This document shows, in pieces, positions 26,604 to 35,022 of a stretch of 64,000 nucleotides of DNA. This DNA is from Comamonadaceae bacterium (GTDB lineage: Bacteria; Pseudomonadota; Gammaproteobacteria; Burkholderiales; Burkholderiaceae_C), in assembly GCA_013297875.1 (NCBI GenBank), contig JAAFIW010000004.1:239521-303520 (forward strand), written 5' to 3'. The notes under the pieces are model-generated. The model saw nothing but the letters and a program-made list of their open reading frames with translations, was not told the DNA's origin and did no database searches. Within the stretch, counting starts at the first letter, position 1; each line of letters starts with the position of its first letter. A program made the position numbers and the translations under genes.

Positions 26604-28172
26604 ATGCACTCGCAAGCAAGTCTCATGCACACGCAAACGATTCAGTTCATCCGCCGCGGCCAAGTGGTCTCGCTAGCCAATGTAGCACCCGACCGCACCC
26701 TGCTGGATCTGCTGCGCGAAGACCTGGGTTGCACCGGCACCAAAGAGGGCTGCGGCGAGGGCGACTGCGGGGCGTGCACGGTGGTCACGGGCGAAATCGA
26801 AGGTGATGGCGTGCGCTACCGGGCGGTCAACAGCTGCATACGGCTGGCGCATTCGGTCAATGGGCTGGCGCTGTGGACGGTGGAGGATTTGGCATCTTCG
26901 GAGGGTCTTCACCCATCACAGCAAGCCATGGTCAACTGCCATGGCTCTCAGTGCGGCTTTTGCACACCCGGCTTTGTGATGAGCCTGTTTGGCATGTACC
27001 AAAACCATGTGTGCCAGGGCCGCAGCATCAGCCGCGAGCTGGCACAAGAAGAACTCTCGGGCAACCTGTGCCGCTGCACCGGTTACCGGCCGATTCTGGA
27101 TGCGGCACAGGCCATGGGCAGCCTGCCCCGGGTGGCGGTTGATGAACTGCAATTGCTATCAAAACTGAAGCTGCTTGAGCAGCAAATACATGGGCGGGTG
27201 GCCGATTTGGCTTCAAAACCCGCCTACCTGGCCCCCACAACCCTCCCCGCCCTGCTCCAGGCCCGCGCCGCTCACCCACAAGCCCAGCTGGTGGCCGGTT
27301 GCACAGACGTGGGCCTGTGGGTCACCAAGCAGCACCGCCAGTTTTCCCAGGTGCTGGATGTCACGCGCACCGCCGAGCTGCGCCGCGTCGAGCATTACCC
27401 CCACCACATCGCCATTGGTGCCGCCGTGCCCCTGGTGGAGGCCTTTGCCGCCTTGGTCGCGCTGTGGCCACAGCTGAAAACCTTTGCCAACCGCTTTGCC
27501 GGCCTGAGCGTGCGCAACAGCGGCACCCTCGGCGGCAACGTGGCCAACGGCTCACCGATTGGCGACTCGATGCCACTGCTGATTGCGTTGGGGGCTCATG
27601 TGGTGCTGATGAGCTGGCGGGGTGGGCAGATGCACCACCGCGAGATGCCGGTTGAGCAGCTATACACCGGGTATCGCACCAATGTGATGGCGGGCGATGA
27701 GGTGTTGGCGTGGATCAAGGTGCCGCGGCCAGTGTTTGACGAAGGTGGTGGGCGCGCGTGCCCCCACCCCAGCCCTCCCCCGGGAGGGGAGGGAGCCAAG
27801 CAACATCTGCGCATCTACAAAATCTCCAAGCGCTTCGACGACGACATCTCCGCCGTCTGCCTGGCCATCCATCTACTGGTCGACAACGGTGTGATCACGC
27901 AGGCCAGCATCGGCGCAGGCGGTGTCGCCGCAACCCCTGTACGCGCTATCAAAACAGAAGCTGCTCTAGCAGGTAATACATGGGCGGCAAGCACTTTTGA
28001 CCATGCAACGGCCGTTTTGCAAGCTGAATTCCAACCCATCACCGACATGCGCGCCAGTGCCGTCTACCGCACCCAGGTGCTGGGCGGGTTGATGCAGCGC
28101 TTCTGGCTGGAGATGCACGGTGTGAAGGGGATCAATCTGGAGTGGTTTGAGTTGGGCGAGGTGGTGGCATGA
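26604..28172 (+). CDS. xdhA: Xanthine dehydrogenase small subunit (2Fe-2S and FAD)
   Basis: 522 residues from ATG 26604; ATG 26625 is an alternative. The N-terminal plant-type 2Fe-2S domain has CGEGDCGAC, and the all-helical second cluster domain has CGFCTPG and NLCRCTGY. The FAD domain starts near residue 210 and shows LVAGCTDVGLWV and SVRNSGTLGGNVANGSPIGD. Two GCTTGAGCA elements are read in frame, at about residues 183-203 in the linker and 447-466 in the C-terminal part, and a CCTCTCCC-type repeat adds ACPHPSPPPGGEGAK near residue 388. The stop overlaps xdhB by ATGA. No xdhC maturation gene is seen. Confidence 0.9.
   Translation: MHSQASLMHTQTIQFIRRGQVVSLANVAPDRTLLDLLREDLGCTGTKEGCGEGDCGACTVVTGEIEGDGVRYRAVNSCIRLAHSVNGLALWTVEDLASSEGLHPSQQAMVNCHGSQCGFCTPGFVMSLFGMYQNHVCQGRSISRELAQEELSGNLCRCTGYRPILDAAQAMGSLPRVAVDELQLLSKLKLLEQQIHGRVADLASKPAYLAPTTLPALLQARAAHPQAQLVAGCTDVGLWVTKQHRQFSQVLDVTRTAELRRVEHYPHHIAIGAAVPLVEAFAALVALWPQLKTFANRFAGLSVRNSGTLGGNVANGSPIGDSMPLLIALGAHVVLMSWRGGQMHHREMPVEQLYTGYRTNVMAGDEVLAWIKVPRPVFDEGGGRACPHPSPPPGGEGAKQHLRIYKISKRFDDDISAVCLAIHLLVDNGVITQASIGAGGVAATPVRAIKTEAALAGNTWAASTFDHATAVLQAEFQPITDMRASAVYRTQVLGGLMQRFWLEMHGVKGINLEWFELGEVVA
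27153..27212 (+). repeat. GCTTGAGCA element, copy 6, inside xdhA
   Basis: GCTATCAAAACTGAAGCTGC then TTGAGCAGCAAATACATGGG and GTGGCCGATTTGG. It is read in frame as LLSKLKLLEQQIHGRV in the linker between the iron-sulfur and FAD domains. Confidence 0.85.
27759..27796. repeat. CCTCTCCC-type palindrome inside xdhA
   Basis: CCCCCACCCCAGCCCTCCCC facing CGGGAGGGGAGGG. It is read in frame as PHPSPPPGGEGAK, an insertion relative to the family. Confidence 0.75.
27944..28001 (+). repeat. GCTTGAGCA element, copy 7, inside xdhA
   Basis: GCTATCAAAACAGAAGCTGC then TCTAGCAGGTAATACATGGG. Nearly identical to copy 6 over 43 bases but read in a different frame (RAIKTEAALAGNTWA); the canonical in-frame TGA is CTA here. 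Confidence 0.8.
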
Positions 28173-30577
28173 CATTCAACCAAGGCCCGCACGAATCCGC
28201 CGTAGCCCACGTCACCGGCACCGCCACCTACATCGATGACATTCCCGAGCTCAAAGGCACGCTGCATGCCGCGCCCATCCTGTCCACCGTGGCACACGGC
28301 AAGCTGCTGGGTGTTGACGCAAGCCAAGTGCTAGAAATGCCTGGCGTGCGCGGCGTGGTGCTGGCCGCTGATATTCCAGGTGACCCACTGCTGGCCACCT
28401 TCGTGCAGGACGAGCCCATCTTTGCGAAAGACACCGTGCAGCACATCGGCCAGGTCATCGGCCTGGTGGTGGCGGGCAGCGCCATGCAGGCCCGCCGCGC
28501 GGCCCGCCAGGTGCAACTCACGATCGAACCCCTGCCTGCCATCCTCAGCGTGCAAGAGGCTCTAGAAAAACAAAGCCACGTGCTGCCCCCCGTCACCGTG
28601 CGCCGTGGCAACCCCGAACTGGCTTTGAAAACGGCCCCCCACACCCTGCAAGCCACGCTGTCGGTCGGCGGGCAGGAGCATTTCTACCTGGAGGGTCAGG
28701 TGGCCTACGCGCTACCCAAAGAGCAAGGCCAGTGGCACATTCACAGCAGCACCCAACACCCCGGCGAGGTGCAGCACTGGGTGGCGCATGCGCTGAACAT
28801 TCCGAACAGTGACGTAACGGTGGAATGCCGCCGCATGGGCGGTGGTTTTGGCGGCAAGGAAACCCAGGCGGGGCATCTGGCGGTGTGGGCGGCGCTGGCG
28901 GCACACAAGCTCAAAGCCCCGGTCAAGCTGCGGCTGGACCGGGACGACGACTTCATGATCACCGGCAAACGTCACCCGTTTGAATACCTCTACACCGCAG
29001 GGTTTGACGACACGGGCCTGCTGCTGGGCTTGAAGCTGCAAATGGCCGTGAACTGCGGCTTCAGTGCCGACCTCAGCGGCCCGGTGGCCGACCGCGCCAT
29101 CTTTCACGCCGACAACGCCTACTACCTGAGCGACGTGGAAATCACCTCGATTCGCTGCAAGACCCACACCCAAAGCCACACCGCGTTTCGCGGCTTCGGC
29201 GGTCCGCAGGGAATGATCGTGATCGAAACCATCATGGGCGACATTGCGCGCACGCTGGGGCTGGATGCGCTGGATGTGCGGCTGCGCAACCTGTATGGAA
29301 CCGACAAGCGCAACACCACCCATTACGGCATGCAGATTGAGGACAACATTCTCGAACCTTTGCTATCAAAACTGGAGCTGGCTCAGCAATATCGGCAACG
29401 CAGAACCGAGATTTCGGCCTGGAATGCGCAAAGCCCGGTCATCCAGCGCGGCATCGCCATCACCCCCGTCAAATTCGGCATCAGCTTCACCGCCACCTTG
29501 TTCAACCAGGCGGGGGCCTTGGTGCATGTGTACACCGACGGCAGCGTGCAGGTGAACCACGGGGGCACCGAAATGGGCCAGGGCCTGCACACCAAGGTGG
29601 CCCGCATCGTGGCCGACACATTAGGCATTGACGCGGGCAAGGTGCGCAGCACCGCCAGCGACACCAGCAAAGTGCCCAACGCCAGTGCCACCGCCGCATC
29701 CGCTGGCACCGATTTGAACGGCCGCGCCGCCCAGTTCGCCGCCCGCCAGATTCGCGACAACCTGGCCGCTTTTGTGGCGGGCCTGGACGGTGTGGGCGCG
29801 GGCAGCGTGGGCTTTGCGGGCGGCTTCATCACCACCGACAAAACCAAGCGCAGCTTCAACGAGGTGGTGAAAGCGGCCTACGCCAACCGCATTCAGCTGT
29901 GGAGCGACGGCTTCTATCGCACCCCAAAAATCCATTACGACAAAGCAACCCTGAGCGGCCGTCCGTTTTACTACTTTGCTTATGGTGCCGCCTGCACCGA
30001 AGTGGCCATCGACACGCTGACCGGCGAGAGCCGGGTGCTGCGCGTGGACATCCTGCACGACGTGGGCACGCCCATCCACCGCGCGATTGACATTGGCCAG
30101 ATCGAAGGCGGCTTCATCCAGGGCATGGGCTGGCTCACCACCGAGCAACTGGTGTGGAACCACGCCGGCAAACTCACCACCCACGCCCCCAGCACCTACA
30201 AAATCCCCGCCACCGGCGACGTGCCCGCGCATTTCACGGTAGACCTGTGGCACGAGCCCAACCGGGAAGACAACGTGGGCGGCAGCAAAGCCGTGGGCGA
30301 GCCACCGTTCATGTTGGCGATCAGCGTGTACGAGGCCCTACGCGACGCAGTCGCGTCTGCCCGGGACGGCGACGCAGTCGCGTCTGCCCGGGACGGCGAC
30401 GCAGTCGCGTCTGCCCGGGACGGGGACGCAGTTACCTCTGCCCGGGACGGGGATGCCGTCGGGTTTGGGAAGGACGGCGACGCAGTCGCGTCTAAACGGA
30501 ACCCAGGCAAAAAGCCTGTTCAACTCTTCGCGCCAGCCACCGCCGAGAACGTGCTGAAGGCATTGCAAGGGGACTAA
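28169..30577 (+). CDS. xdhB: Xanthine dehydrogenase large (molybdopterin) subunit
   Basis: 802 residues, coupled to xdhA by ATGA. Mo-cofactor motifs: GGGFGGKETQAGH near residue 225, TAFRGFGGPQG near 340, GGTEMGQGLHTK near 465, and catalytic Glu in KAVGEPPFM near 715. It oxidises hypoxanthine/xanthine with electrons passed to XdhA. After YEALR the C-terminal part carries an in-frame 27-bp tandem array (DAVASARDG repeated, residues about 726-777) that is not part of the family and extends the tail. A partial GCTTGAGCA element encodes residues about 397-409. Confidence 0.92.
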   Translation: MTFNQGPHESAVAHVTGTATYIDDIPELKGTLHAAPILSTVAHGKLLGVDASQVLEMPGVRGVVLAADIPGDPLLATFVQDEPIFAKDTVQHIGQVIGLVVAGSAMQARRAARQVQLTIEPLPAILSVQEALEKQSHVLPPVTVRRGNPELALKTAPHTLQATLSVGGQEHFYLEGQVAYALPKEQGQWHIHSSTQHPGEVQHWVAHALNIPNSDVTVECRRMGGGFGGKETQAGHLAVWAALAAHKLKAPVKLRLDRDDDFMITGKRHPFEYLYTAGFDDTGLLLGLKLQMAVNCGFSADLSGPVADRAIFHADNAYYLSDVEITSIRCKTHTQSHTAFRGFGGPQGMIVIETIMGDIARTLGLDALDVRLRNLYGTDKRNTTHYGMQIEDNILEPLLSKLELAQQYRQRRTEISAWNAQSPVIQRGIAITPVKFGISFTATLFNQAGALVHVYTDGSVQVNHGGTEMGQGLHTKVARIVADTLGIDAGKVRSTASDTSKVPNASATAASAGTDLNGRAAQFAARQIRDNLAAFVAGLDGVGAGSVGFAGGFITTDKTKRSFNEVVKAAYANRIQLWSDGFYRTPKIHYDKATLSGRPFYYFAYGAACTEVAIDTLTGESRVLRVDILHDVGTPIHRAIDIGQIEGGFIQGMGWLTTEQLVWNHAGKLTTHAPSTYKIPATGDVPAHFTVDLWHEPNREDNVGGSKAVGEPPFMLAISVYEALRDAVASARDGDAVASARDGDAVASARDGDAVTSARDGDAVGFGKDGDAVASKRNPGKKPVQLFAPATAENVLKALQGD
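29361..29395 (+). repeat. Partial GCTTGAGCA element, copy 8, inside xdhB
   Basis: TGCTATCAAAACTGGAGCTG followed by GCTCAGCAAT. Same reading frame as copy 6 (LLSKLELAQQ). Confidence 0.6.
30343..30502 (+). repeat. 27-bp in-frame tandem repeat (minisatellite) in xdhB
   Basis: Units at 30343-30369, 30370-30396 and 30397-30423 are identical (CGACGCAGTCGCGTCTGCCC then GGGACGG). Units four (30424) and five (30451) diverge, and a partial sixth begins at 30478. It encodes DAVASARDG x3, DAVTSARDG, DAVGFGKDG, DAVASKRNP. Confidence 0.95.
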
Positions 30578-30652
30578 TTCCTTTTCCAGATCATTGCCCA
30601 ATGATGTCCTGCCTGTAGCCCAACCTGGCCTTGCCAATGCCGCTGAAGAAGC

Positions 30653-30679
30653 GCCCCTGATGGTGTTTGTCTCAGGGGC
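30653..30679 (+). terminator. Hairpin after xdhB
   Basis: GCCCCTGA (30653-30660) and TCAGGGGC (30672-30679) form an 8-bp stem with an 11-base loop, but no T-run follows, so terminator function is uncertain. Confidence 0.45.
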
Positions 30680-30745
30680 TGACGCCACAGCCCTCCTGTA
30701 TCCTTAGCGCCCTGTCCACAACTGCACGTCCTGCACCCCAAGGCT

Positions 30746-31624
30746 GTGTCCGAACCGCACCCCGAACGCGAAGACAAACGCACGTTTTTGCAAAAACTGG
30801 CCGAATTCATTCACCCCGGCCCCGACTCCCGTGAAGAACTGATTGAAACCCTGGTTGACGCTCAGGACAACCAGGTGATTGGCTCGGAGTCGCGCCAGAT
30901 GCTGGAAGGCGTGATTCGCATGGCCGACATGACGGCTGGCGATGTGATGGTGGCTGCGCCGCGTATGGATTTGATCAACATCGAAGCGCCGTTTGACGAG
31001 CTGCTGCACACCATCATTGAAACGGCGCATTCGCGTTTTCCGGTGTACGACAAAGACCGCGAAAACATCATTGGCATCTTGCTGGCCAAAGATTTACTCA
31101 AGCTGCAGCGTGCGCCGGAGTTGAACATTCGCGCGCTGCTGCGCCCGGCGGTGTTTGTGCCGGAGAGCAAAGGCTTGAACGATTTGCTGCGCGACTTTCG
31201 CGGCAACCGCAACCACCTGGCCATCGTGATCGACGAGTTTGGCCGCACGGCGGGGCTGATCACGATTGAAGACGTGCTGGAACAAATCGTCGGCGAGATT
31301 GAAGACGAATTCGACATTGCCGAAGACGAGGGCGACATCTTTGCGCTGGCCGACAAAACCTACCGCGTCAGTGGCGACACGGCGATTGAGCGGGTCAACG
31401 AGGCCTTTGGCGTCACGCTGGTCGCCAGCGATGAAGACCAGAGCTTTGAAACCATTGGCGGCCTGATTGCGCACGAAATGGGCCATGTGCCCAAGCGCGG
31501 CGAGCGGCATGCCATCGGCGGCCTGGAGTTTGTGGTGCTGCACACCAAGGGCGGGGCGGTGCGCTGGTTCAAGGTGTCGCCGACGGTATCGGCTGGATCG
31601 GGTCGTGGCCCGCAGCTGTTTTAG
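30746..31624 (+). CDS. corC: CorC/YbeX-type CBS-domain protein
   Basis: 292 residues from GTG 30746. Two CBS domains span about 60-200 (VMVAAPRMDLI, HSRFPVYDKDRENIIGILLAKDLL, HLAIVIDEFGRTAGLITIEDVLEQIVGEI). The C-terminal CorC_HlyC transporter-associated domain follows (FETIGGLIAHEMGHVPKRGE). It is cytosolic and probably membrane-associated, linked in other bacteria to magnesium/cobalt homeostasis and membrane integrity. It is followed after 14 bp by lnt, the usual order. Confidence 0.9.
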   Translation: MSEPHPEREDKRTFLQKLAEFIHPGPDSREELIETLVDAQDNQVIGSESRQMLEGVIRMADMTAGDVMVAAPRMDLINIEAPFDELLHTIIETAHSRFPVYDKDRENIIGILLAKDLLKLQRAPELNIRALLRPAVFVPESKGLNDLLRDFRGNRNHLAIVIDEFGRTAGLITIEDVLEQIVGEIEDEFDIAEDEGDIFALADKTYRVSGDTAIERVNEAFGVTLVASDEDQSFETIGGLIAHEMGHVPKRGERHAIGGLEFVVLHTKGGAVRWFKVSPTVSAGSGRGPQLF

Positions 31625-31638
31625 CGGCCCGCTTCTGC

Positions 31639-33252
31639 ATGTTTGAGCCCCAGCGCAAGCCGGCGCGCATCGACTTTTTGTGGGCTGCGCTGGCGGGCTT
31701 GGCGCAGGCTTTGTCCATTGCGCTGCCCTGGAGCGAATCGTCTGGCCTGCCTTGGAGCGGCCAAGCAGTGTGGTGGCTGCAAATCCTGTCGCTGGCCGTG
31801 CTCGCGTGGCTGGTCAACCGCCACCCCTCGTTCAAGCGCGGCCTGCTGTTGGGCTGGGTGTTTGGCCTGGTGTGGATGGCCGGCACGTTCTGGTGGTTGT
31901 TCATTTCCATGCACCAATACGGCGGCCTGGCCGCGCCGCTGGCGGTGGCGGCGGTGCTGGGGCTGGCGGCGTTTCTGGCGGCGTTTTACGGGCTGGCCAG
32001 TGGCATTTATGGGTCTTTTATGGCTGTTGCCCAGAGACATACTGCTCAAGCAGCTATTTATTTTGTAGCAACCTGGACATTGGCTGAACTGATTCGTGGC
32101 ACCTGGTTGACCGGTTTCCCCTGGGGTGCCGGTGGCTACGCGCAGGTTGCTGGGCCGCTGGCCGCGCTGGCACCTTGGGTGGGCGTGTACGGCGTGGGCG
32201 CGGTGGCCGCGCTGGCGGCGGCTTTGCTGGCGGGGTTGATCACGGGCAACGCAAACCCGGCGCGTGCAGCCAACCGCGCGGGACTGGGCGTGCTGGCAGG
32301 GCTGGTGCTGGCCTTGTCGATGCTGTCGGTGTCGGGCGCAGCGGGCGTGGCGCAAAGCAGCGGCACGCTCTCCGTCACCCTGCTGCAAGGCAACATTCCC
32401 CAAGACGAAAAGTTCCAGTCCGGCAGTGGCGTGCCGCAGGCACTTCGCTGGTATGGCGAGCAACTGGCGGCCAGCACCACGCAGTTGGTGGTGGCCCCGG
32501 AAACCGCGATTCCGCTGCTGCCCGAGCAGTTGCCCGACGGCTACTGGCAAGCGCTGACGGAGCGCTTTTCCAAGCCAATAACCGGCAAGCCGGGCACACC
32601 GCAAGCCGCGCTGGTCGGTGTGCCACTGGGCAGCTTTTCGCAGGGCTACACCAATTCAGTGATGGGTTTTGCGCCGGGTGTGCCGCCCTACCAATACGAC
32701 AAACACCACCTGGTGCCCTTTGGCGAGTTCATTCCGCCCATGTTCAAGTGGTTCACGCAGATGATGAACATTCCGCTGGGCGACTTCAACCGCGGCGCAG
32801 TGGGCCAGCCCTCATTCAACGTTGCGGGCCAGCGCCTGGCACCCAATGTCTGCTACGAAGACCTGTTTGGCGAAGAGCTGGCCGCGCGTTTCATCGAGCC
32901 GGCCACCGCGCCCACCATCATGGTCAACATCAGCAACATCGGCTGGTTTGGCAACAGCGTGGCGATTGACCAGCACCTGCACATCAGCCGCATGCGAGCC
33001 CTGGAATTTGCCCGCCCCATGATCCGCGCCACCAACACCGGCGCCACCGTCATCATCGACCACCAGGGCCGCGTCACGCATGCGCTGGCACGGCACACGC
33101 GGGGCACGCTGGTGGGCGAGGTGCAAGGCCAGACGGGCACCACACCCTACGCCTGGTGGGCCTCGCGCCTGGGCTTGTGGCCACTGTGGGGGCTGGTGGT
33201 TGCTATTGTTGTGATAGCTGGTCGAGCAGGATTTAAAAGGGCCAGGGGGTGA
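31639..33252 (+). CDS. lnt: Apolipoprotein N-acyltransferase
   Basis: 537 residues. The N-terminal half has about six to seven membrane segments (to about 230). The C-terminal nitrilase-like periplasmic domain shows catalytic Glu in VVAPETAIP, Lys in the KPGTPQAALVG region, and Cys in NVCYEDLFGE. It adds the third acyl chain to lipoproteins. Residues about 126-145 (AVAQRHTAQAAIYFVAT) come from a full-length GCTTGAGCA element in a membrane segment. The last 15 residues (VAIVVIAGRAGFKRARG) derive from a degenerate second copy. Confidence 0.92.
   Translation: MFEPQRKPARIDFLWAALAGLAQALSIALPWSESSGLPWSGQAVWWLQILSLAVLAWLVNRHPSFKRGLLLGWVFGLVWMAGTFWWLFISMHQYGGLAAPLAVAAVLGLAAFLAAFYGLASGIYGSFMAVAQRHTAQAAIYFVATWTLAELIRGTWLTGFPWGAGGYAQVAGPLAALAPWVGVYGVGAVAALAAALLAGLITGNANPARAANRAGLGVLAGLVLALSMLSVSGAAGVAQSSGTLSVTLLQGNIPQDEKFQSGSGVPQALRWYGEQLAASTTQLVVAPETAIPLLPEQLPDGYWQALTERFSKPITGKPGTPQAALVGVPLGSFSQGYTNSVMGFAPGVPPYQYDKHHLVPFGEFIPPMFKWFTQMMNIPLGDFNRGAVGQPSFNVAGQRLAPNVCYEDLFGEELAARFIEPATAPTIMVNISNIGWFGNSVAIDQHLHISRMRALEFARPMIRATNTGATVIIDHQGRVTHALARHTRGTLVGEVQGQTGTTPYAWWASRLGLWPLWGLVVAIVVIAGRAGFKRARG
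32018..32071 (-). repeat. GCTTGAGCA element, copy 9, inside lnt
   Basis: TGGCTGTTGCCCAGAGACAT then ACTGCTCAAGCAGCTATTTA and TTTTGTAGCA. Read in frame as AVAQRHTAQAAIYFVA. Confidence 0.8.
33201..33242 (+). repeat. Degenerate GCTTGAGCA element, copy 10, at the lnt 3' end
   Basis: TGCTATTGTTGTGATAGCTG then GTCGAGCAGGATTTAAAAGG. The canonical TGA in this frame is CGA here, keeping lnt open to its stop. Confidence 0.6.
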
Positions 33253-33344
33253 AGTGCCGACACCCAACACACTGGAGAGCGGACATTTCACAACACAAAT
33301 CGTTTGAACTGGGGCGCTGCTCCCAAAGCGTCGCGTTTTCCTGG

Positions 33345-33635
33345 CTATAGCTGCACGATTTGGACTTCACCAGCGTAGTCGCCGGTCAGCGATTGAGCGA
33401 ACTGCACGGCATCTTCAAGAGACTCACCTTCATGAGATGACGTGAGGATGGTGCGGCCATCAATTGAACCGTCACCAGCGACAAGTTCATCAACGATGTC
33501 TTCAACTTGCGAACAATCTTGTCCTACGACGCCGACAAAAACAACGCCGTCGCTTAGAAATTGTTCGACCATGGCATCCAGGCGAAGCTTGTAGCCGCTG
33601 GGGCAATGAAGAACGATTTTTCGACCGTATGGCAT
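33345..33635 (-). CDS. Small conserved-type hypothetical protein
   Basis: 96 residues, not recognised with confidence. It begins MPYGRKIVLHCPSGYKLRLD, has a hydrophobic strand GVVFVGVVGQDCSQVED, an acidic middle and a C-terminal AVQFAQSLTGDYAGEVQIVQL, suggesting a small alpha/beta fold. No signal peptide. It is the last of three small minus-strand genes with a 24-bp gap to the previous one. The group lies at the edge of the accessory region, so an immunity-type or stress role is possible but unsupported. Confidence 0.6.
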   Translation of the reverse strand: MPYGRKIVLHCPSGYKLRLDAMVEQFLSDGVVFVGVVGQDCSQVEDIVDELVAGDGSIDGRTILTSSHEGESLEDAVQFAQSLTGDYAGEVQIVQL

Positions 33636-33659
33636 GAGAGCGCTATATCCCTGGCCGCG

Positions 33660-33974
33660 TTAGAGGCCTAGCTTGAGAGGCCCGCCCCGTTCCACTGTGT
33701 ACTGCTCGTAGCTGACGAAGTGCCGCTTTCTGCCCAAATAGTGGGGATAGTGCTCAAGGTGCCAGCGACAGCCTTCGATGAATGCCGCATGATTCTTTTC
33801 CAGTTTGGTGCAAAGTCGCTCGAACTCCAAAAGGTCTTGCATCCACTGTGCGCATTCATTCTCAGTAGCGCCATCGGCACCGTACAGAATTCCAGCCGGA
33901 AGCTCATGAACTGCGTATTGAAGTTGTTCTCGCAGTTTTTGATAGCGCTGGAGGTCAATTTCCACGTCGTATCT
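33660..33974 (-). CDS. Small hypothetical protein
   Basis: 104 residues from ATG 33974 (MRYDVEIDLQRYQKLREQL), which lies inside the end of the upstream gene (20-bp overlap) and suggests coupled translation. It is predicted mostly helical, rich in Glu, Leu, His and aromatic residues (EGCRWHLEHYPHYLGRKRHF). No known motif, signal or membrane segment was recognised. Base composition is lower in GC than the lnt gene beside it. Function unknown. Confidence 0.6.
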   Translation of the reverse strand, partial: RYDVEIDLQRYQKLREQLQYAVHELPAGILYGADGATENECAQWMQDLLEFERLCTKLEKNHAAFIEGCRWHLEHYPHYLGRKRHFVSYEQYTVERGGPLKLGL

Positions 33975-34242
33975 CATCCAGCATCTCAACAAAGTCCATT
34001 CGGTTCAGTGCGTCCTCGCCCCGCCATTTGCACTGATAAGTCTCCAGCATCCCGCGAAAAGTCTCCCAGCTGAAACGGCCCCATCCATACATCTCCTTCG
34101 CAATGTTATGAAACGCGTCAGCCAAATCAGCAGCCTGCGCCGCGTGTCCATCCCAGCCCAACAACCGTAACTCGACAAACGCGTGGTGAATCATGTCGCA
34201 CAGCATCTCTCGTTGCTTCGGTGTTGGTAACGGGTCGCTCAT
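33955..34242 (-). CDS. Small hypothetical protein
   Basis: 95 residues, first gene of a three-gene cluster. MSDPLPTPKQREMLCDMIHHAFVELR is followed by AAQAADLADAFHNIAKEMYGWGRFSWETFRGML; this looks like a compact helical protein with a repeated aromatic pattern. The family is not recognised. A GGGGTCAG/GCTTGAGCA composite repeat lies upstream of the gene. No strong ribosome site is visible before ATG 34242. Confidence 0.6.
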   Translation of the reverse strand: MSDPLPTPKQREMLCDMIHHAFVELRLLGWDGHAAQAADLADAFHNIAKEMYGWGRFSWETFRGMLETYQCKWRGEDALNRMDFVEMLDEIRRGN

Positions 34243-34368
34243 GGCATGTGTGGTGTGGTGGTGGATGCAAGTCGGATTTCAGGCGCGCTCAATCGGTTTT
34301 GGATTTCATCGAAGTATCTACGTTGGTCGGTTTCATGCGATCCGCTTGGCGCTTCGGAACCCAAAAAC

Positions 34369-34442
34369 GGGGTCAGAGCCCGATTTCGTAACTGTGTTTT
34401 GACGCTTCGGTACGACCGCGTCCTGAATCGGGATCTGACCCC
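34369..34442 (+). repeat. GGGGTCAG palindrome, copy A
   Basis: GGGGTCAGAGCCCGATTTCG pairs with CTGAATCGGGATCTGACCCC across about 30 bases. The left flank CTTCGGAACCCAAAAA and right flank ATTTTTCCG are shared with copies C, D and F. Together with copy 11 of the shorter element it fills the gap 34243-34548, where I see no gene. Confidence 0.9.
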
Positions 34443-34463
34443 ATTTTTCCGATGCGCTGACGT

Positions 34464-34519
34464 TTAAACAACCAACAGCCCAGGTATTCATTGCTCAAGC
34501 AGCTACAAAAATCGTAGTA
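34464..34519 (-). repeat. GCTTGAGCA element, copy 11
   Basis: AACCAACAGCCCAGG then TATTCATTGCTCAAGCAGCT and ATCGTAGT. It sits 30 bp beyond the stop of the Lrp-type gene. Confidence 0.88.
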
Positions 34520-34548
34520 ATCCAACCTACCGAAACAGGCCAAACCCA

Positions 34549-35022
34549 TCACCGCGGCAACGGCAGCGCCGTCTTGTACCGCACCTGCTTCAGCGCAAAA
34601 CTAGATCGAATCTTCTCCACCCCCGCAATCGGTGTGAGCTGCTCCAAAATGAATTTCTCCAGCGCGCCCATGTCGGCCACGGCCACGCGGATGAGGTAGT
34701 CGCTGTCGCCGGTCATCAGGTAGCACTCCATCACCTCGTCGTGCTCGGCAATGCGCGCTTCAAACTCGGCCAGCGCGTGTTTGCTTTGCTCTTTCAGGCT
34801 GATGGAGATGAACACGTTGAGCCCCAGGCCCAGGGCTTTTGGGTTGGCCAGGGCCACGTAGCGGGCGATCACGCCTGCGGCCTCCAGCGCCTTCACGCGC
34901 ACCAGGCAGGGCGAGGGCGAGAGGTGGATGCGGCGGGCCAGCTCCAGGTTGGTCAGCGAGCTGTCTTGCTGCAGTTCGCTAAGGATTTTCAGGTCGGTGG
35001 CGTCTAGCGGGTGGTTAAGCAT
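34549..35022 (-). CDS. Lrp/AsnC-family transcriptional regulator
   Basis: 157 residues from ATG 35022 ([14 protein letters not shown]), preceded by GAAGGTG; the frame is open 10 codons further upstream. The N-terminal helix-turn-helix ([20 protein letters not shown], residues about 25-44) is followed by a C-terminal RAM/AsnC ligand domain ([17 protein letters not shown]). It is divergent from aceE with about 107 bp between starts, so control of aceE in response to an amino or keto acid is a reasonable inference. Confidence 0.88.
   Translation of the reverse strand: MLNHPLDATDLKILSELQQDSSLTNLELARRIHLSPSPCLVRVKALEAAGVIARYVALANPKALGLGLNVFISISLKEQSKHALAEFEARIAEHDEVMECYLMTGDSDYLIRVAVADMGALEKFILEQLTPIAGVEKIRSSFALKQVRYKTALPLPR

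Noticed and set aside
30343..30502. CRISPR-like array
   Set aside because: Units are contiguous 27-bp tandem repeats in frame within xdhB, with no spacers and no cas genes.
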